From the NCBI RefSeq assembly GCF_024213665.1, contig NZ_JANAVP010000006.1:243121-307120 (forward strand): a stretch of 64,000 nucleotides of DNA, given 5' to 3'. Source of the DNA: Streptomyces sp. A3M-1-3. GTDB taxonomy: Bacteria; Actinomycetota; Actinomycetes; Streptomycetales; Streptomycetaceae. Shown piece after piece: positions 52,254-59,916 of this stretch; within the stretch, counting starts at the first letter, position 1, and each line of letters starts with the position of its first letter. A program made the translations under genes and the position numbers. A model generated the notes under the pieces. The model searched no databases and had not been told where the DNA came from. It saw nothing but the letters and a program-made list of their open reading frames with translations.

Positions 52254-54172
52254 GACGCGTCGTCGACGCCGACGTCGGACGGTTCGCCCCACACGAGGTC
52301 GCCGGGCTGCACGGCGAAGCGTTGCATACGGGTGGCCACGAGCTTGCGGAGGGCTTCCAGACCGTAGCGGGCCTGGACGTCGATGCCATCGCCGTAGTGG
52401 TGCTCCTCCAGCAGCGGAAGAATCTTGGTGCGCCACGTGCGTTCCAGCCCTCCCTGGCGGTAGACCCCCTTCTTCATGAGGTAGGAGGGTCCTATGCGGA
52501 AGTCGGGCTCCTCGATCCGGGAGTTGAGCGCGTCGAGGAGGTCCGCCGGCTCGGAGTCCAGCTCTCTGTCGGCGAGCCAGCGGCGTAGCAGTCCGCGGGT
52601 CGGCTCGGTCCGGGGCGAGAGTTCGACGAACGCGAAGCGTCGGCGCATGGCGGCGTCGACGAGGGCGATGGAACGGTCGGCGGTGTTCATGGTGCCGATG
52701 ACGAACAGGTTGGGTGGCAGCGCGAAGTCGTCTCCGGAGTAGGTGAGGCGCACGGACTTGTTGCGGTATTCGAGCAGGAAGTACAGCTCGCCGAAGACCT
52801 TCGCCAGGTTGGCCCGGTTGATCTCGTCGATGATCAGGAAGTGCGGGATGTGCCTGTTGCCCTCGCGGGACGCGAGGTCGGCCAGTTCACGCAGCGGCCC
52901 CGCGGTGAGCCGGAAGGCGACCTCGCGGGTCTCGGGGTCCTCACGGGGCCGGAAGCCCTCGAAGAAGTCCTCGTAGGAGTAGGAGGGGTGGAACTGCACG
53001 AGCTTGACCTGCTCGGGGCCGCCGCCGAGGAACGTGGCGAGTTCGAGCGCCAGGAAGGTCTTACCGGTGCCGGGCGGTCCGTACAGGACGAGCTGCCGCT
53101 CGTCCCAGAGCAGGTCGCGCAGCTCAGGCAGCCACGCGACGTCGTGGACGAGGAGTTCGGCGGCCAGTTCCGGGCCCGGCTGGGGCAGTTCGAGCTCGCG
53201 GCGGCGCTCGGTGATCGCGGCGATCTCGGCGCTCGCGTCGCCTTCGACGGCTGCCTCGGCCTCCGCGGCGAGTTCCGCATCGGACAAGCCAAGGCCGTCG
53301 AGAAGTGTCTTGACCACGCTCAGGTCCACCATGTCGTGCTGTATGGACAGCTTCTGCTGAAGCTCCTCGGGGAGCTCGTCGTACGGATATCCGCCGTCCT
53401 GCCACTCGACGGGCCGCCCCAGATTGGACCGGCCTCCGTCCGAGACGGTCTGCTCGGCGGAACCGGTGACCTCACCGACGTAGAGCCGTCCGCCCGAGAT
53501 AGTGCACACCGTGTCGCCGGGCTTCATCCGGGACAGGAAAGCATGCAGTTCCTCGACCAGCTCCAGCTTCTGGTTGTACGTGGCCGCCGACGCGTAGTCT
53601 TCCTCGACCAAGGACCGCAACTGGTCCTTGGTGACCCCCTGCTCGACGCCTTGCCGCAGTCTGGAGGCGGCGACAGAGATCCGCTGCTCGGGAAGCCACA
53701 TCCGCTGCACGAGGTCGAGGCCGGAGACGTTGGAGCCGCGCACGAGCCAGGCTCGGTTGGGTCCCCACCCCACGTTGTTGAGGAAGTCAGCCAGCGGATG
53801 CCCGTCGGCGGTCTTCCACTCCACCCATCCGTTGGCACTGCGCCCCACCAGGATCTCGGCCGCGGCCGACGGCGAATTGCACTCGATGTCCCGGACCGTC
53901 TCCAGCCGGCCCGGCCAGGTCGTCGACTCGCGGATCGCCCCCTCTTCGATCAACTCCTGCCTGAGACGGTGGGATGACGGCATACGGAGCGGGAACGAAG
54001 GCACCACCTCGGTCCGGACCGGAGACGCCGCGAGGACGACGAACTTCTGGCTCCCATTCGTCCCTTTCTCCGCCAGCAGCCGTCCCCTGGCCAGCGGCCC
54101 CCCGCCCGGCAGACGCAACAGGAACTCCGGATACTCGGCAGGCTCTGGCTGGCGCCCGTGCTCGTCGCTCAC
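52250..54172 (-). CDS. mcrB: McrB-type AAA+ motor with DUF4357 and PUA-like N-terminal domains
   Basis: 640-residue restriction motor. N-terminal DUF4357-like region (FVVLAASPVRTEVVPSF; CNSPSAAAEILVGRSANGWV followed by EWKTADG), then a module with AATYNQKLELVEELHAFLSR and MKPGDTVCTISGGRLYVGEV that looks PUA/EVE-like and probably reads the modified base, then the GTPase domain: Walker A LYGPPGTGKTFLAL near 367, Walker B HFLIIDEINRANLAKVFGEL, and the McrB signature GTMNTADRS near 494. The second GTG of GTGAGTGTG (54172) is taken as start because AGGAG lies 5 bp before it. The motif combination differs from E. coli McrB, so modification specificity may differ too. Confidence 0.88.
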   Translation of the reverse strand: MSDEHGRQPEPAEYPEFLLRLPGGGPLARGRLLAEKGTNGSQKFVVLAASPVRTEVVPSFPLRMPSSHRLRQELIEEGAIRESTTWPGRLETVRDIECNSPSAAAEILVGRSANGWVEWKTADGHPLADFLNNVGWGPNRAWLVRGSNVSGLDLVQRMWLPEQRISVAASRLRQGVEQGVTKDQLRSLVEEDYASAATYNQKLELVEELHAFLSRMKPGDTVCTISGGRLYVGEVTGSAEQTVSDGGRSNLGRPVEWQDGGYPYDELPEELQQKLSIQHDMVDLSVVKTLLDGLGLSDAELAAEAEAAVEGDASAEIAAITERRRELELPQPGPELAAELLVHDVAWLPELRDLLWDERQLVLYGPPGTGKTFLALELATFLGGGPEQVKLVQFHPSYSYEDFFEGFRPREDPETREVAFRLTAGPLRELADLASREGNRHIPHFLIIDEINRANLAKVFGELYFLLEYRNKSVRLTYSGDDFALPPNLFVIGTMNTADRSIALVDAAMRRRFAFVELSPRTEPTRGLLRRWLADRELDSEPADLLDALNSRIEEPDFRIGPSYLMKKGVYRQGGLERTWRTKILPLLEEHHYGDGIDVQARYGLEALRKLVATRMQRFAVQPGDLVWGEPSDVGVDDAS

Positions 54173-54271
54173 ACTCACTCCTCGGCCGGGCGCCGCGCGA
54201 CGCCCCCTTCGACAACTACGCTCTGCGACCCTATCCGCGGGGATCCGACAACCGACACTGGCCACGGAGAC

Positions 54272-54310
54272 CGGTCCGTCACGTGAGCGTATTGGTCACG
54301 TGACGGACCG
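54272..54310. terminator. 15-bp perfect inverted repeat at the end of the ATPase operon
   Basis: CGGTCCGTCACGTGA and its exact complement are separated by nine bases. It covers the stop codon of the 107-residue gene and lies 100 bp before mcrB, so it probably terminates the ATPase operon; each arm also holds a CACGTG palindrome that could bind a regulator. Confidence 0.65.
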
Positions 54311-54602
54311 ATAGAGCGGCCGGTCTCCCGCCTGCCGGGCCAGGGATCGTGGGCTGCCAGATGCCGTTGGGGGCCGTATCCAGCAGCCGCCATCGCCTGT
54401 ATGCGCCTGCGACGCCTGTCGTCGAGTCGTGGTCGAGGGTCACGCCATGGGCTATTTCGTTGCGCCCCTCGGCGAAGGCGTCGATGGCGTAGGCCTTCGG
54501 TGGCTCACTCAGCCACCGGCGTAGCTGGTCACCGAGCTGGGCACCCGTCTTGACGTAGTCGAGTCCGCTGGTGACCACCATGCGGTAGCGGCGGGTGTTC
54601 AT
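54279..54602 (-). CDS. Small protein of unknown function, third gene of the ATPase operon
   Basis: 107 residues, starting MNTRRYRMVVTSGLDYVKTG with a good GAGGAACC ribosome-binding site, then LGDQLRRWLSEPPKAYAIDA and a variable C-terminus ending in the terminator stem. I recognise no family. It follows the HEPN-like gene by 40 bp, with the SMC-like ATPase before that, so a shared role is likely; the short length fits an accessory or antitoxin-like subunit, which is inference. Confidence 0.6.
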   Translation of the reverse strand: MNTRRYRMVVTSGLDYVKTGAQLGDQLRRWLSEPPKAYAIDAFAEGRNEIAHGVTLDHDSTTGVAGAYRRWRLLDTAPNGIWQPTIPGPAGGRPAALSVRHVTNTLT

Positions 54603-54642
54603 GGCGTGGTTCCTCGCGTTGACGGCGGCAGCCTGGCCCGGA

Positions 54643-55020
54643 TCAGAGCCTGGCTGAGGGCAGGACGTTCAGCAGCTCGGTCACGTCCTGATGCCAGGCA
54701 CGTACCTCGGCGGGAGTGGGGGGCAGCTCGTAGGTGTGGTGGTGGCAGGCGGCGCTGAGGGCGGACCAGACGGCGTACCACTGCCGGGCGACGGACGGCC
54801 TGACGTACCACTGCAGGCTGAGCATCCTGCTGCGTCCGTTGCGGGTCATGTTCGGGCTGACGCCGCGCCAGAAACCGTCGAGTGTCTCGTCCAGCGCAAG
54901 CCGGAGCAGGACCGCGGCGGCGCGGGCCCGCAGGCCGGGGGTGAGGGTGTGGGTGATGTCCGGCGGCGGGCTGAGCAGCCGGTCGGCGGCGGCGAGAAGG
55001 CCGCTGGTGGGGAGAGTCAC
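54643..55020 (-). CDS. Small helical protein, possibly HEPN-like, coupled to the ATPase
   Basis: 125 residues, helical by composition, beginning VTLPTSGLLAAADRLLSPPP. The C-terminal block SALSAACHHHTYELPPTPAE followed by WHQDVTELL recalls the closing helices of HEPN/DUF4145-type proteins, but the classical R-x4-6-H motif is not clear. GTG 55020 overlaps the ATPase stop as GTGA, giving tight stoichiometric coupling. It might be the effector or a structural partner of the ATPase. Confidence 0.6.
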   Translation of the reverse strand: MTLPTSGLLAAADRLLSPPPDITHTLTPGLRARAAAVLLRLALDETLDGFWRGVSPNMTRNGRSRMLSLQWYVRPSVARQWYAVWSALSAACHHHTYELPPTPAEVRAWHQDVTELLNVLPSARL

Positions 55021-57395
55021 CGGGCCTGCACCGCCTTCACGAGCCGCTCGGTGCGCCGGACCAGTTCCTTGCGGTCGCCGACGGGCATGCCGGCCTGGTG
55101 CGAGGCTTCGTTGCACTGCCTGATCAGTTCCTTGGCCCAGGGGCCGTGGTCGCTTGCGATGGAGTCGAGGACGGTGCCGGGCTCCACCGACAAGGCAAGC
55201 GCCACAAGTCCGATGAGAGGCCCCGCCTTCGCGATCAACTCCGCAACGGCGCGCTCACCGAGCCCGGCCTTGCGCAGTGTGTTCCGGGCGGCGTCCAGAT
55301 AGGCCGCCTCCAGAGCCACTCGGCACATCGCGGGCAGCACCCTGTCGGCAACCTCCTGCGGCAGGTTCGTGTCCAGGGCGATGGCTCGCGCCTCTTCCAG
55401 CGCCTGGCTCACCGGGTCACTGACCGGGACGACGTCGACGACCGAGTCGGTCTGCCGGGACACCCGCTTGACCGTTGCCTTGATGCCGAGACGGCCGATG
55501 GACTCCTCGAGCCGGGTGTCGTGGGTGAAGACGACAACCTGCCGATGCTGTGCGTAGATGTCGAGAACCTTGGCCAGGCCGTCGACCTTCTCCGGGTCCA
55601 TGGACTGGACCGGGTCGTCGATCACCAAGAACTTGAACGGGCTGCCCTGGTGCGTGGCGCGCGGGATGAACAGGGACAGCGCCAGCGAGTGCAGTTCGCC
55701 CTGGCTCATGACACCGAACGCAGGCGCTTCCATGGCGTCCACGGAAACGTCGAGCACGACCTTGCGCTGGTTGGCGGCGCCCGCAAGGCTGATCGAGCCG
55801 AGCGCGACACTGCTGCGCTCGCACAGCAGCTTCCACACCGCCTGCGACTGGTCGGCGATGGGCCTGAGCCGCTCGTCGCGCAGTTCGTCGGTCGTCTTCC
55901 TCAGCCACGCCCGGACAGCCTTGATCTGCCGGATGCGGGGCTGCGCCTGCTCGGCGGCCTCGGCCTGTCGCAGCCATTCGCTGAGGCGCCCGGCCACGGT
56001 CTGCCAGCGCCCGTCCTGGTCGGCGAGCCGCTGTGCGGAGTCCTCGCGCAACTGGTGGCAGGCGTCGCCGAGAACGGCCTCGGCCCGCTCGACCCGGTCC
56101 GCCAGTTCCCGGGGCTCAACGACGGCACGGCACGCGGCCCAGTCACGCCAGAGGGCGGCGAGCGAAGGCTCGTCAGCCTGTAGCCAGGCCGGAACAGGCT
56201 GCACCAGGTCGTGGACGTCCCGGACGGCAGCGGCCAGTTCCCGGCGTGCGGCTTGCGCCTCGGCCGCCTGGATCTGGAGCCGTTCGACCTGCTCCCGGGC
56301 TCCCTCAGCCCAGGCCCGGTCGAGACGGTTAACGCCACCGCAGACGGGGCAGTCGGCGGAGTCGGGGTGGCGGCGACGATGGTCCAGGGCGTTTTCCAGC
56401 AGCCCGATCAGTCGCCTCGCGTCCTCGGCCGAGCTGTACCGCGCGTCCTCGGCGTCGGCGGCGGCCTTGCGGAGCCGCGTCACGGCAGCGCTGACGGTCC
56501 GCCGGTCGGGGGCCTCCAGACCGGCGAGCCGTCGCAGGCGGGCGAGCGCGCTGTCGTCGGCAACGGTGTGGTCCTTGAGAAGCGCGCGCACCCGGTCGAG
56601 GTCGGGCCGGCGTCCGCCGAGTGCCGCGACCGCCTCCGCGGCCCGCGGATCGTCGAGCTCGGACAGCTCCCGGGCGACAGTGCCGGTGAGTTCGGTGGCG
56701 GCCGCGACGGTGTCGGTGAGGGCCTTGGCAAGGGCGCGTGCCTGCTTGTCGATATCACCGAGCAGTTCCAGGCCGAGGATCTGGGAGAGCGCGTCATGCA
56801 GGGCGGTCAGTGGCCCGTTGATCATCGCGCCGAGTTCGCTGTAGGGGAGGAACGGCCGGTAGAGCGACAGCTCCTCCGAGCCGACGATCTCGTGCAGCTC
56901 CGCTGCAGCTCCCTCGACCACCGTGCGGGAGTCGTCCACACCGGTGCCGGTCCAGCTGCGGCGCAGGGTGACTGGCTCGCTCCCGTCGCCGTAGGACAGC
57001 GCGACGGCAACCTGCGGGTCCGTGTGGTCGTGCAGATTACGCCAGCCCTGCTTCCAGATCTGGGTGCGCCCCTGCCACCGGAAGTTGTCCCCGGTCAGCG
57101 CCATCTCTGCGGCTTCGGCGAAGCTCGACTTTCCGGAGCCGTTACGGCCGGCAATCACCGTCAGGCCGGGTTCGGGCCGGAGTTCGAGCGTGGTGGCGGG
57201 CCCGATGCCGCGCCAGCCGGCGGCCGAGATGGATCGCAGAAACAGGGGGTGGCCCCGGCCATCGCTCCTGGCCTGGGCGTCGGGCAACAGGTCGCGGAGT
57301 AATTCCTGCGCATCTGCTGCCAGCCCGGACTCCGGCAGCCGGCCGAGCAGCAGGTCGCGCAGGGATGCGGGGGCGGGCTGTGCATCGTGGGTCAT
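55017..57395 (-). CDS. SMC/RecN-like AAA ATPase with zinc hook
   Basis: 792 residues. Walker A IAGRNGSGKSSFAEAAEMAL near 80-99; long charged helices in both directions (coiled coil) around a CPVCGG zinc-hook half near 350; ABC signature region MSQGELHSLALSLF; Walker B FLVIDDPVQSMDPEKVDGLA near 595; and VVVFTHDTRLEES. This is the architecture of Rad50/RloC-type ATPases. The C-terminal 130 residues (ALEEARAIALDTNLPQEVAD ... LIRQCNEASHQAG) could be an effector or HEPN-like module, but no nuclease motif is certain. ATG 57395 has AGGAG upstream; the long upstream frame is not protein-like. It is the first of three coupled genes, an arrangement typical of abortive-infection modules. Confidence 0.8.
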   Translation of the reverse strand: MTHDAQPAPASLRDLLLGRLPESGLAADAQELLRDLLPDAQARSDGRGHPLFLRSISAAGWRGIGPATTLELRPEPGLTVIAGRNGSGKSSFAEAAEMALTGDNFRWQGRTQIWKQGWRNLHDHTDPQVAVALSYGDGSEPVTLRRSWTGTGVDDSRTVVEGAAAELHEIVGSEELSLYRPFLPYSELGAMINGPLTALHDALSQILGLELLGDIDKQARALAKALTDTVAAATELTGTVARELSELDDPRAAEAVAALGGRRPDLDRVRALLKDHTVADDSALARLRRLAGLEAPDRRTVSAAVTRLRKAAADAEDARYSSAEDARRLIGLLENALDHRRRHPDSADCPVCGGVNRLDRAWAEGAREQVERLQIQAAEAQAARRELAAAVRDVHDLVQPVPAWLQADEPSLAALWRDWAACRAVVEPRELADRVERAEAVLGDACHQLREDSAQRLADQDGRWQTVAGRLSEWLRQAEAAEQAQPRIRQIKAVRAWLRKTTDELRDERLRPIADQSQAVWKLLCERSSVALGSISLAGAANQRKVVLDVSVDAMEAPAFGVMSQGELHSLALSLFIPRATHQGSPFKFLVIDDPVQSMDPEKVDGLAKVLDIYAQHRQVVVFTHDTRLEESIGRLGIKATVKRVSRQTDSVVDVVPVSDPVSQALEEARAIALDTNLPQEVADRVLPAMCRVALEAAYLDAARNTLRKAGLGERAVAELIAKAGPLIGLVALALSVEPGTVLDSIASDHGPWAKELIRQCNEASHQAGMPVGDRKELVRRTERLVKAVQAR

Positions 57396-57783
57396 GGTTC
57401 GGACTCCTGTGCTGGGTGGGGCAGTTGAGAGCGGCATACCAGTCATTGCACGCAGTTGCCTGACCGAGCATGGCGCACACTTGTTAGCGTCGTCAACAGA
57501 CTTCCGAGAATTCAAGATTCGAATCCGTGTACGCAACTCGCCAGCATGTCCAGGCTCCGCTGAGTCACACCGTCGGACCCCCGGCCGTGATGCAGCGACG
57601 CCCAGGACCACAGGCCGGGGACAGCGAGCCGCCTTGGCCGACCTGTGTAGTCCCGTGTGCGTGGCCTGCTGCTCGGGTCGGCGTTGGTTTGCAGGCAGCT
57701 GAGCCTTTGACCGACCGCGCACACGTCCACCAAGATCAGTTGTGGCATGTCACCAAGCAGCAGCAAGGGGTGGGGGAACAGCT
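57396..57783. other. Divergent intergenic stretch
   Basis: 388 bp between the ATPase operon and a short plus-strand gene, both promoters expected here. An AT-richer patch at 57470-57530 (ACTTGTTAGCG; AGAATTCAAGATTCGAATC) contains the palindrome GATTCGAATC at 57516-57525. No protein-like frame was found. Confidence 0.45.
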
Positions 57784-58104
57784 GTGAAATCGACCGGAGC
57801 GGACTTCGTCGGCGAGTGGGAGAACCCGGAGCCGGAGGACGATGGGAGAGACCCGCTGGATCTCGCCGCCTCCTATGTGAGAGGCATCCGCAGCTACGCC
57901 CGGCTGCTGGAAGGCGAGCCGGGAGAGGTGATCGAGCTGGCGATACGCACGGCCCAGCGCGCCTTCGACGAGATCGGCGCGTGCAACGCCGTCTTGGACC
58001 ATGCTTCGGACCGTAGCGCGGCACCCGCACCTGCCGGCCGAACGGGTCGGTGTGCTCCCTCGATGCCAACTCTCGGGCGAGTTTCCCGCGCTGGCGTGTC
58101 GTGA
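57784..58104 (+). pseudogene. Short gene of unknown function, probably 3' truncated
   Basis: From GTG 57784 (after GGGGGAACA) the product reads VKSTGADFVGEWENPEPEDD and continues with a helical stretch AASYVRGIRSYARLLEGEPG and ELAIRTAQRAFDEIGACNAV with good codon use. After about residue 76 the frame overlaps the antisense transposase fragment and looks random until 58104. The natural C-terminus was therefore probably lost at about 58010. No family recognised. Confidence 0.5.
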
Positions 58105-58204
58105 GCTTCGTGTCGATCAGGTCCTGGATCAGGCCGTAGCGGAACAGGCCCACCTGCCGGGCCCGCTCCGCCCGGCGAGGGTCCTCGTCCTCACTCGGTG
58201 ACAT
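58008..58204 (-). pseudogene. Mu/IS481-type transposase, N-terminal fragment
   Basis: From ATG 58204: PRRAERARQVGLFRYGLIQD, then TRQRGKLARELASREHTDPF and GRQVRVPR, the typical start of actinobacterial Mu-like/IS481 transposases with the first helix-turn-helix. Homology stops near 58010, where a plus-strand gene of unknown function also ends, so a deletion joined the two. The catalytic DDE domain is absent. Confidence 0.75.
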
Positions 58205-58307
58205 AGGCAACCCACCTCGCGTTTCGAACAGAGCCCGCCGCTTCGCCGGCGGACACGATCAAGACTCCCGGCACCTCCCGATCCCGCCCAAGGGCGGCCC
58301 GTGTTGA

Positions 58308-58892
58308 TCAAATAGCGGCAGAAGGCGAGGTCAGAACCCTGCCGTCTATCGCCCGGCCGGCGAACTCCCACCGCGACACCGTGAGCATCCCCGGCCACCT
58401 CGCCGAGGCCGCCCGATGGGCGGCCGCGACCGCCGAGACGGCATCGGCGAGCGTCGAAGGCGCCGCGTCCGGCACCACCGGGTCGTCGGCGAGCGCGACC
58501 AGAGCAACGGTGAAGTGGCGGCGCACGGCCTCCGCCCGCCCGGCGAACGCCCGCAGCCAGCCGCGGACCGTGCCCTCGGCCCGCCCCAGATATGCGGCGA
58601 CCTGGCGGTGCCCCATGACCAACGCGGCTATCTCCAGCCCGGCCCCGATCACCACGGCCGCATCCGCCCGCCGCGGCCAGAACACCTCCGCCAGCAACAC
58701 GTGCGTGACGCCGCAGCCCGAACAACGCGTTCGGCGCGGCCGAAGAAGGAACCGGGCCCCGAGATCACCCCGGATCTCCCGGGGCTGGCTATGTCCCCAC
58801 GGCGCCAGGACCGCCCCGCATGACGGACAAGTCAGCAGCCGATCCCGCAGCTGCCGTTCCACCAGCAGCACATCCGAGTCCACGATCAGCAC
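58308..58892 (-). CDS. DUF6431 protein (zinc-ribbon, transposon-associated)
   Basis: 194 residues. Two zinc-ribbon knuckles, LLTCPSCGAVLAPWGH and TRCSGCGVTHVLL, are followed by a helix-turn-helix-like region (VMGHRQVAAYLGRAEGTVRG, WLRAFAGRAEAVRRHF). In Streptomyces genomes I associate DUF6431 genes with Mu/IS481-like transposases, which matches the transposase fragment 104 bp downstream. It probably binds transposon DNA. GTG 58892 is taken as start because the conserved part begins VLIVDSDVLLVERQ; the frame extends upstream to 59027. Confidence 0.75.
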   Translation of the reverse strand: MLIVDSDVLLVERQLRDRLLTCPSCGAVLAPWGHSQPREIRGDLGARFLLRPRRTRCSGCGVTHVLLAEVFWPRRADAAVVIGAGLEIAALVMGHRQVAAYLGRAEGTVRGWLRAFAGRAEAVRRHFTVALVALADDPVVPDAAPSTLADAVSAVAAAHRAASARWPGMLTVSRWEFAGRAIDGRVLTSPSAAI

Positions 58893-59263
58893 CCGACAGC
58901 CCTCGCAGCCACGACGTACTCCCGCTCCGAGTACGGACGGAGTATCGCCAGCCTGCCCAAACGCCAAAGGATCATGCTGCTCAAGACGATCCCGCGTGCA
59001 CTCACCACAGATCGGGCCGTGGGGCACTCAGATTGCGTGTCGGTCCTGGTCACTAGAGTCCCAATGACCGGTGGCCGGACGCGCGGCTGTGCCCCCGAGG
59101 GCGATGGGTGCTCTCGGGGGCACAGTCCTTTCCGTTCTCTACCACCAGCAGGGCCAGCAGTGGCAACACCACGTGCTGACGTGCACGAACACGCTCACGA
59201 CGACATCCATCCTGATCACCTCCTCCCTCCGCCGGAATCCCCCCAAGCGGGCCGCCGCCCGGG
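58893..59263. other. Intergenic stretch with terminator
   Basis: 371 bp without a convincing gene. It holds a strong hairpin at 59087-59125. The rest may contain the transposon end upstream of the DUF6431 gene, but no terminal inverted repeat could be identified. Confidence 0.45.
59087..59125. terminator. Strong stem-loop terminator
   Basis: CTGTGCCCCCGAG and its perfect complement flank a 13-base loop and are followed on the plus strand by TCCTTTCCGTTCTCT. It lies downstream of the 100-residue minus-strand gene, whose transcript it would end. Confidence 0.75.
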
Positions 59264-59566
59264 TCAGGCCGTGGCGATGGCCAAGTCCGAGGTGGCGTGC
59301 GCGATGTCGGTGTGGACGCCTGCGGTGACCTTGTAGGAGCAGCGGGCCACCAGCAGGTCCCCGTCGTTGGCCGCCAGGCTCGCGAAGTCCGCGCGAAGCT
59401 GCTCGCGGCGGACGGCGTGGGTGGGCGTAAGGGGAATGTCCAGGGTCTGGGAGCCGATGACCTGGTTGGTGGTGAGGTTGGTGACGGTCACGATCAGGCG
59501 GTGGGCGCTGGCGAAACCGTTCAGCTCGGCGCCGATCTCGATGTCCGCGACCTGCTCAAGCGCCAC
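59264..59566 (-). CDS. Small protein of unknown function
   Basis: 100 residues, MALEQVADIEIGAELNGFAS at the start and alternating hydrophobic/threonine stretches (HRLIVTVTNLTTNQVIGSQT; LLVARCSYKVTAGVHTDIAH) that suggest a beta-sandwich. No signal peptide or family recognised. A ribosome-binding site is not obvious, and its 5' end is close to a plus-strand-looking segment, so the start is uncertain. A terminator-like hairpin lies downstream. Confidence 0.5.
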   Translation of the reverse strand: MALEQVADIEIGAELNGFASAHRLIVTVTNLTTNQVIGSQTLDIPLTPTHAVRREQLRADFASLAANDGDLLVARCSYKVTAGVHTDIAHATSDLAIATA

Positions 59567-59916
59567 GGGTTCACGGACATCGACGCGCGCGTGCTCGCAC
59601 CGCCGGAAGCTGGCAAGCTCGGGACACTATTGGTGCGGGCAGGGATCGCCAGGTAGGGCCTGACAGCAGCTCGCGGGGCGAAGCGTAAGCACCTGGCCGT
59701 CGACTGAGCACGACTCCTATCCCGTGGGAAATCTGGTCCTCCCGGTGCCGTCGTGCGCCTGCCAACCGACGTATCCGCTCGGCTGCCTGCCGGCCACGGC
59801 TAATCGGTGTTCTGTCCGTCCGCACCAGAATAATTGCCGACAATAATGTGAGGTGCGCCGGACATTCAGTACTGCCACGGTCTTCCCACGTTGATGGATC
59901 TTTCTGGGAGGTGGGC
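59567..59916. other. Divergent intergenic stretch
   Basis: 350 bp. The right half is AT-richer than its surroundings (CAGAATAATTGCCGACAATA at about 59826-59845) and is a likely promoter for the recombinase-like gene. No protein-like frame. Confidence 0.45.

Noticed and set aside
55017..57395. RloC-type anticodon nuclease
   Set aside because: The ATPase and zinc hook fit, but no clear anticodon-nuclease motif could be identified in the C-terminal region, so the name is not used.
57506..57535. Sequence resembling a tRNA T-arm (GATTCGAATC)
   Set aside because: The flanking bases do not pair to make a T-stem, and no acceptor, D or anticodon arms are found around it.
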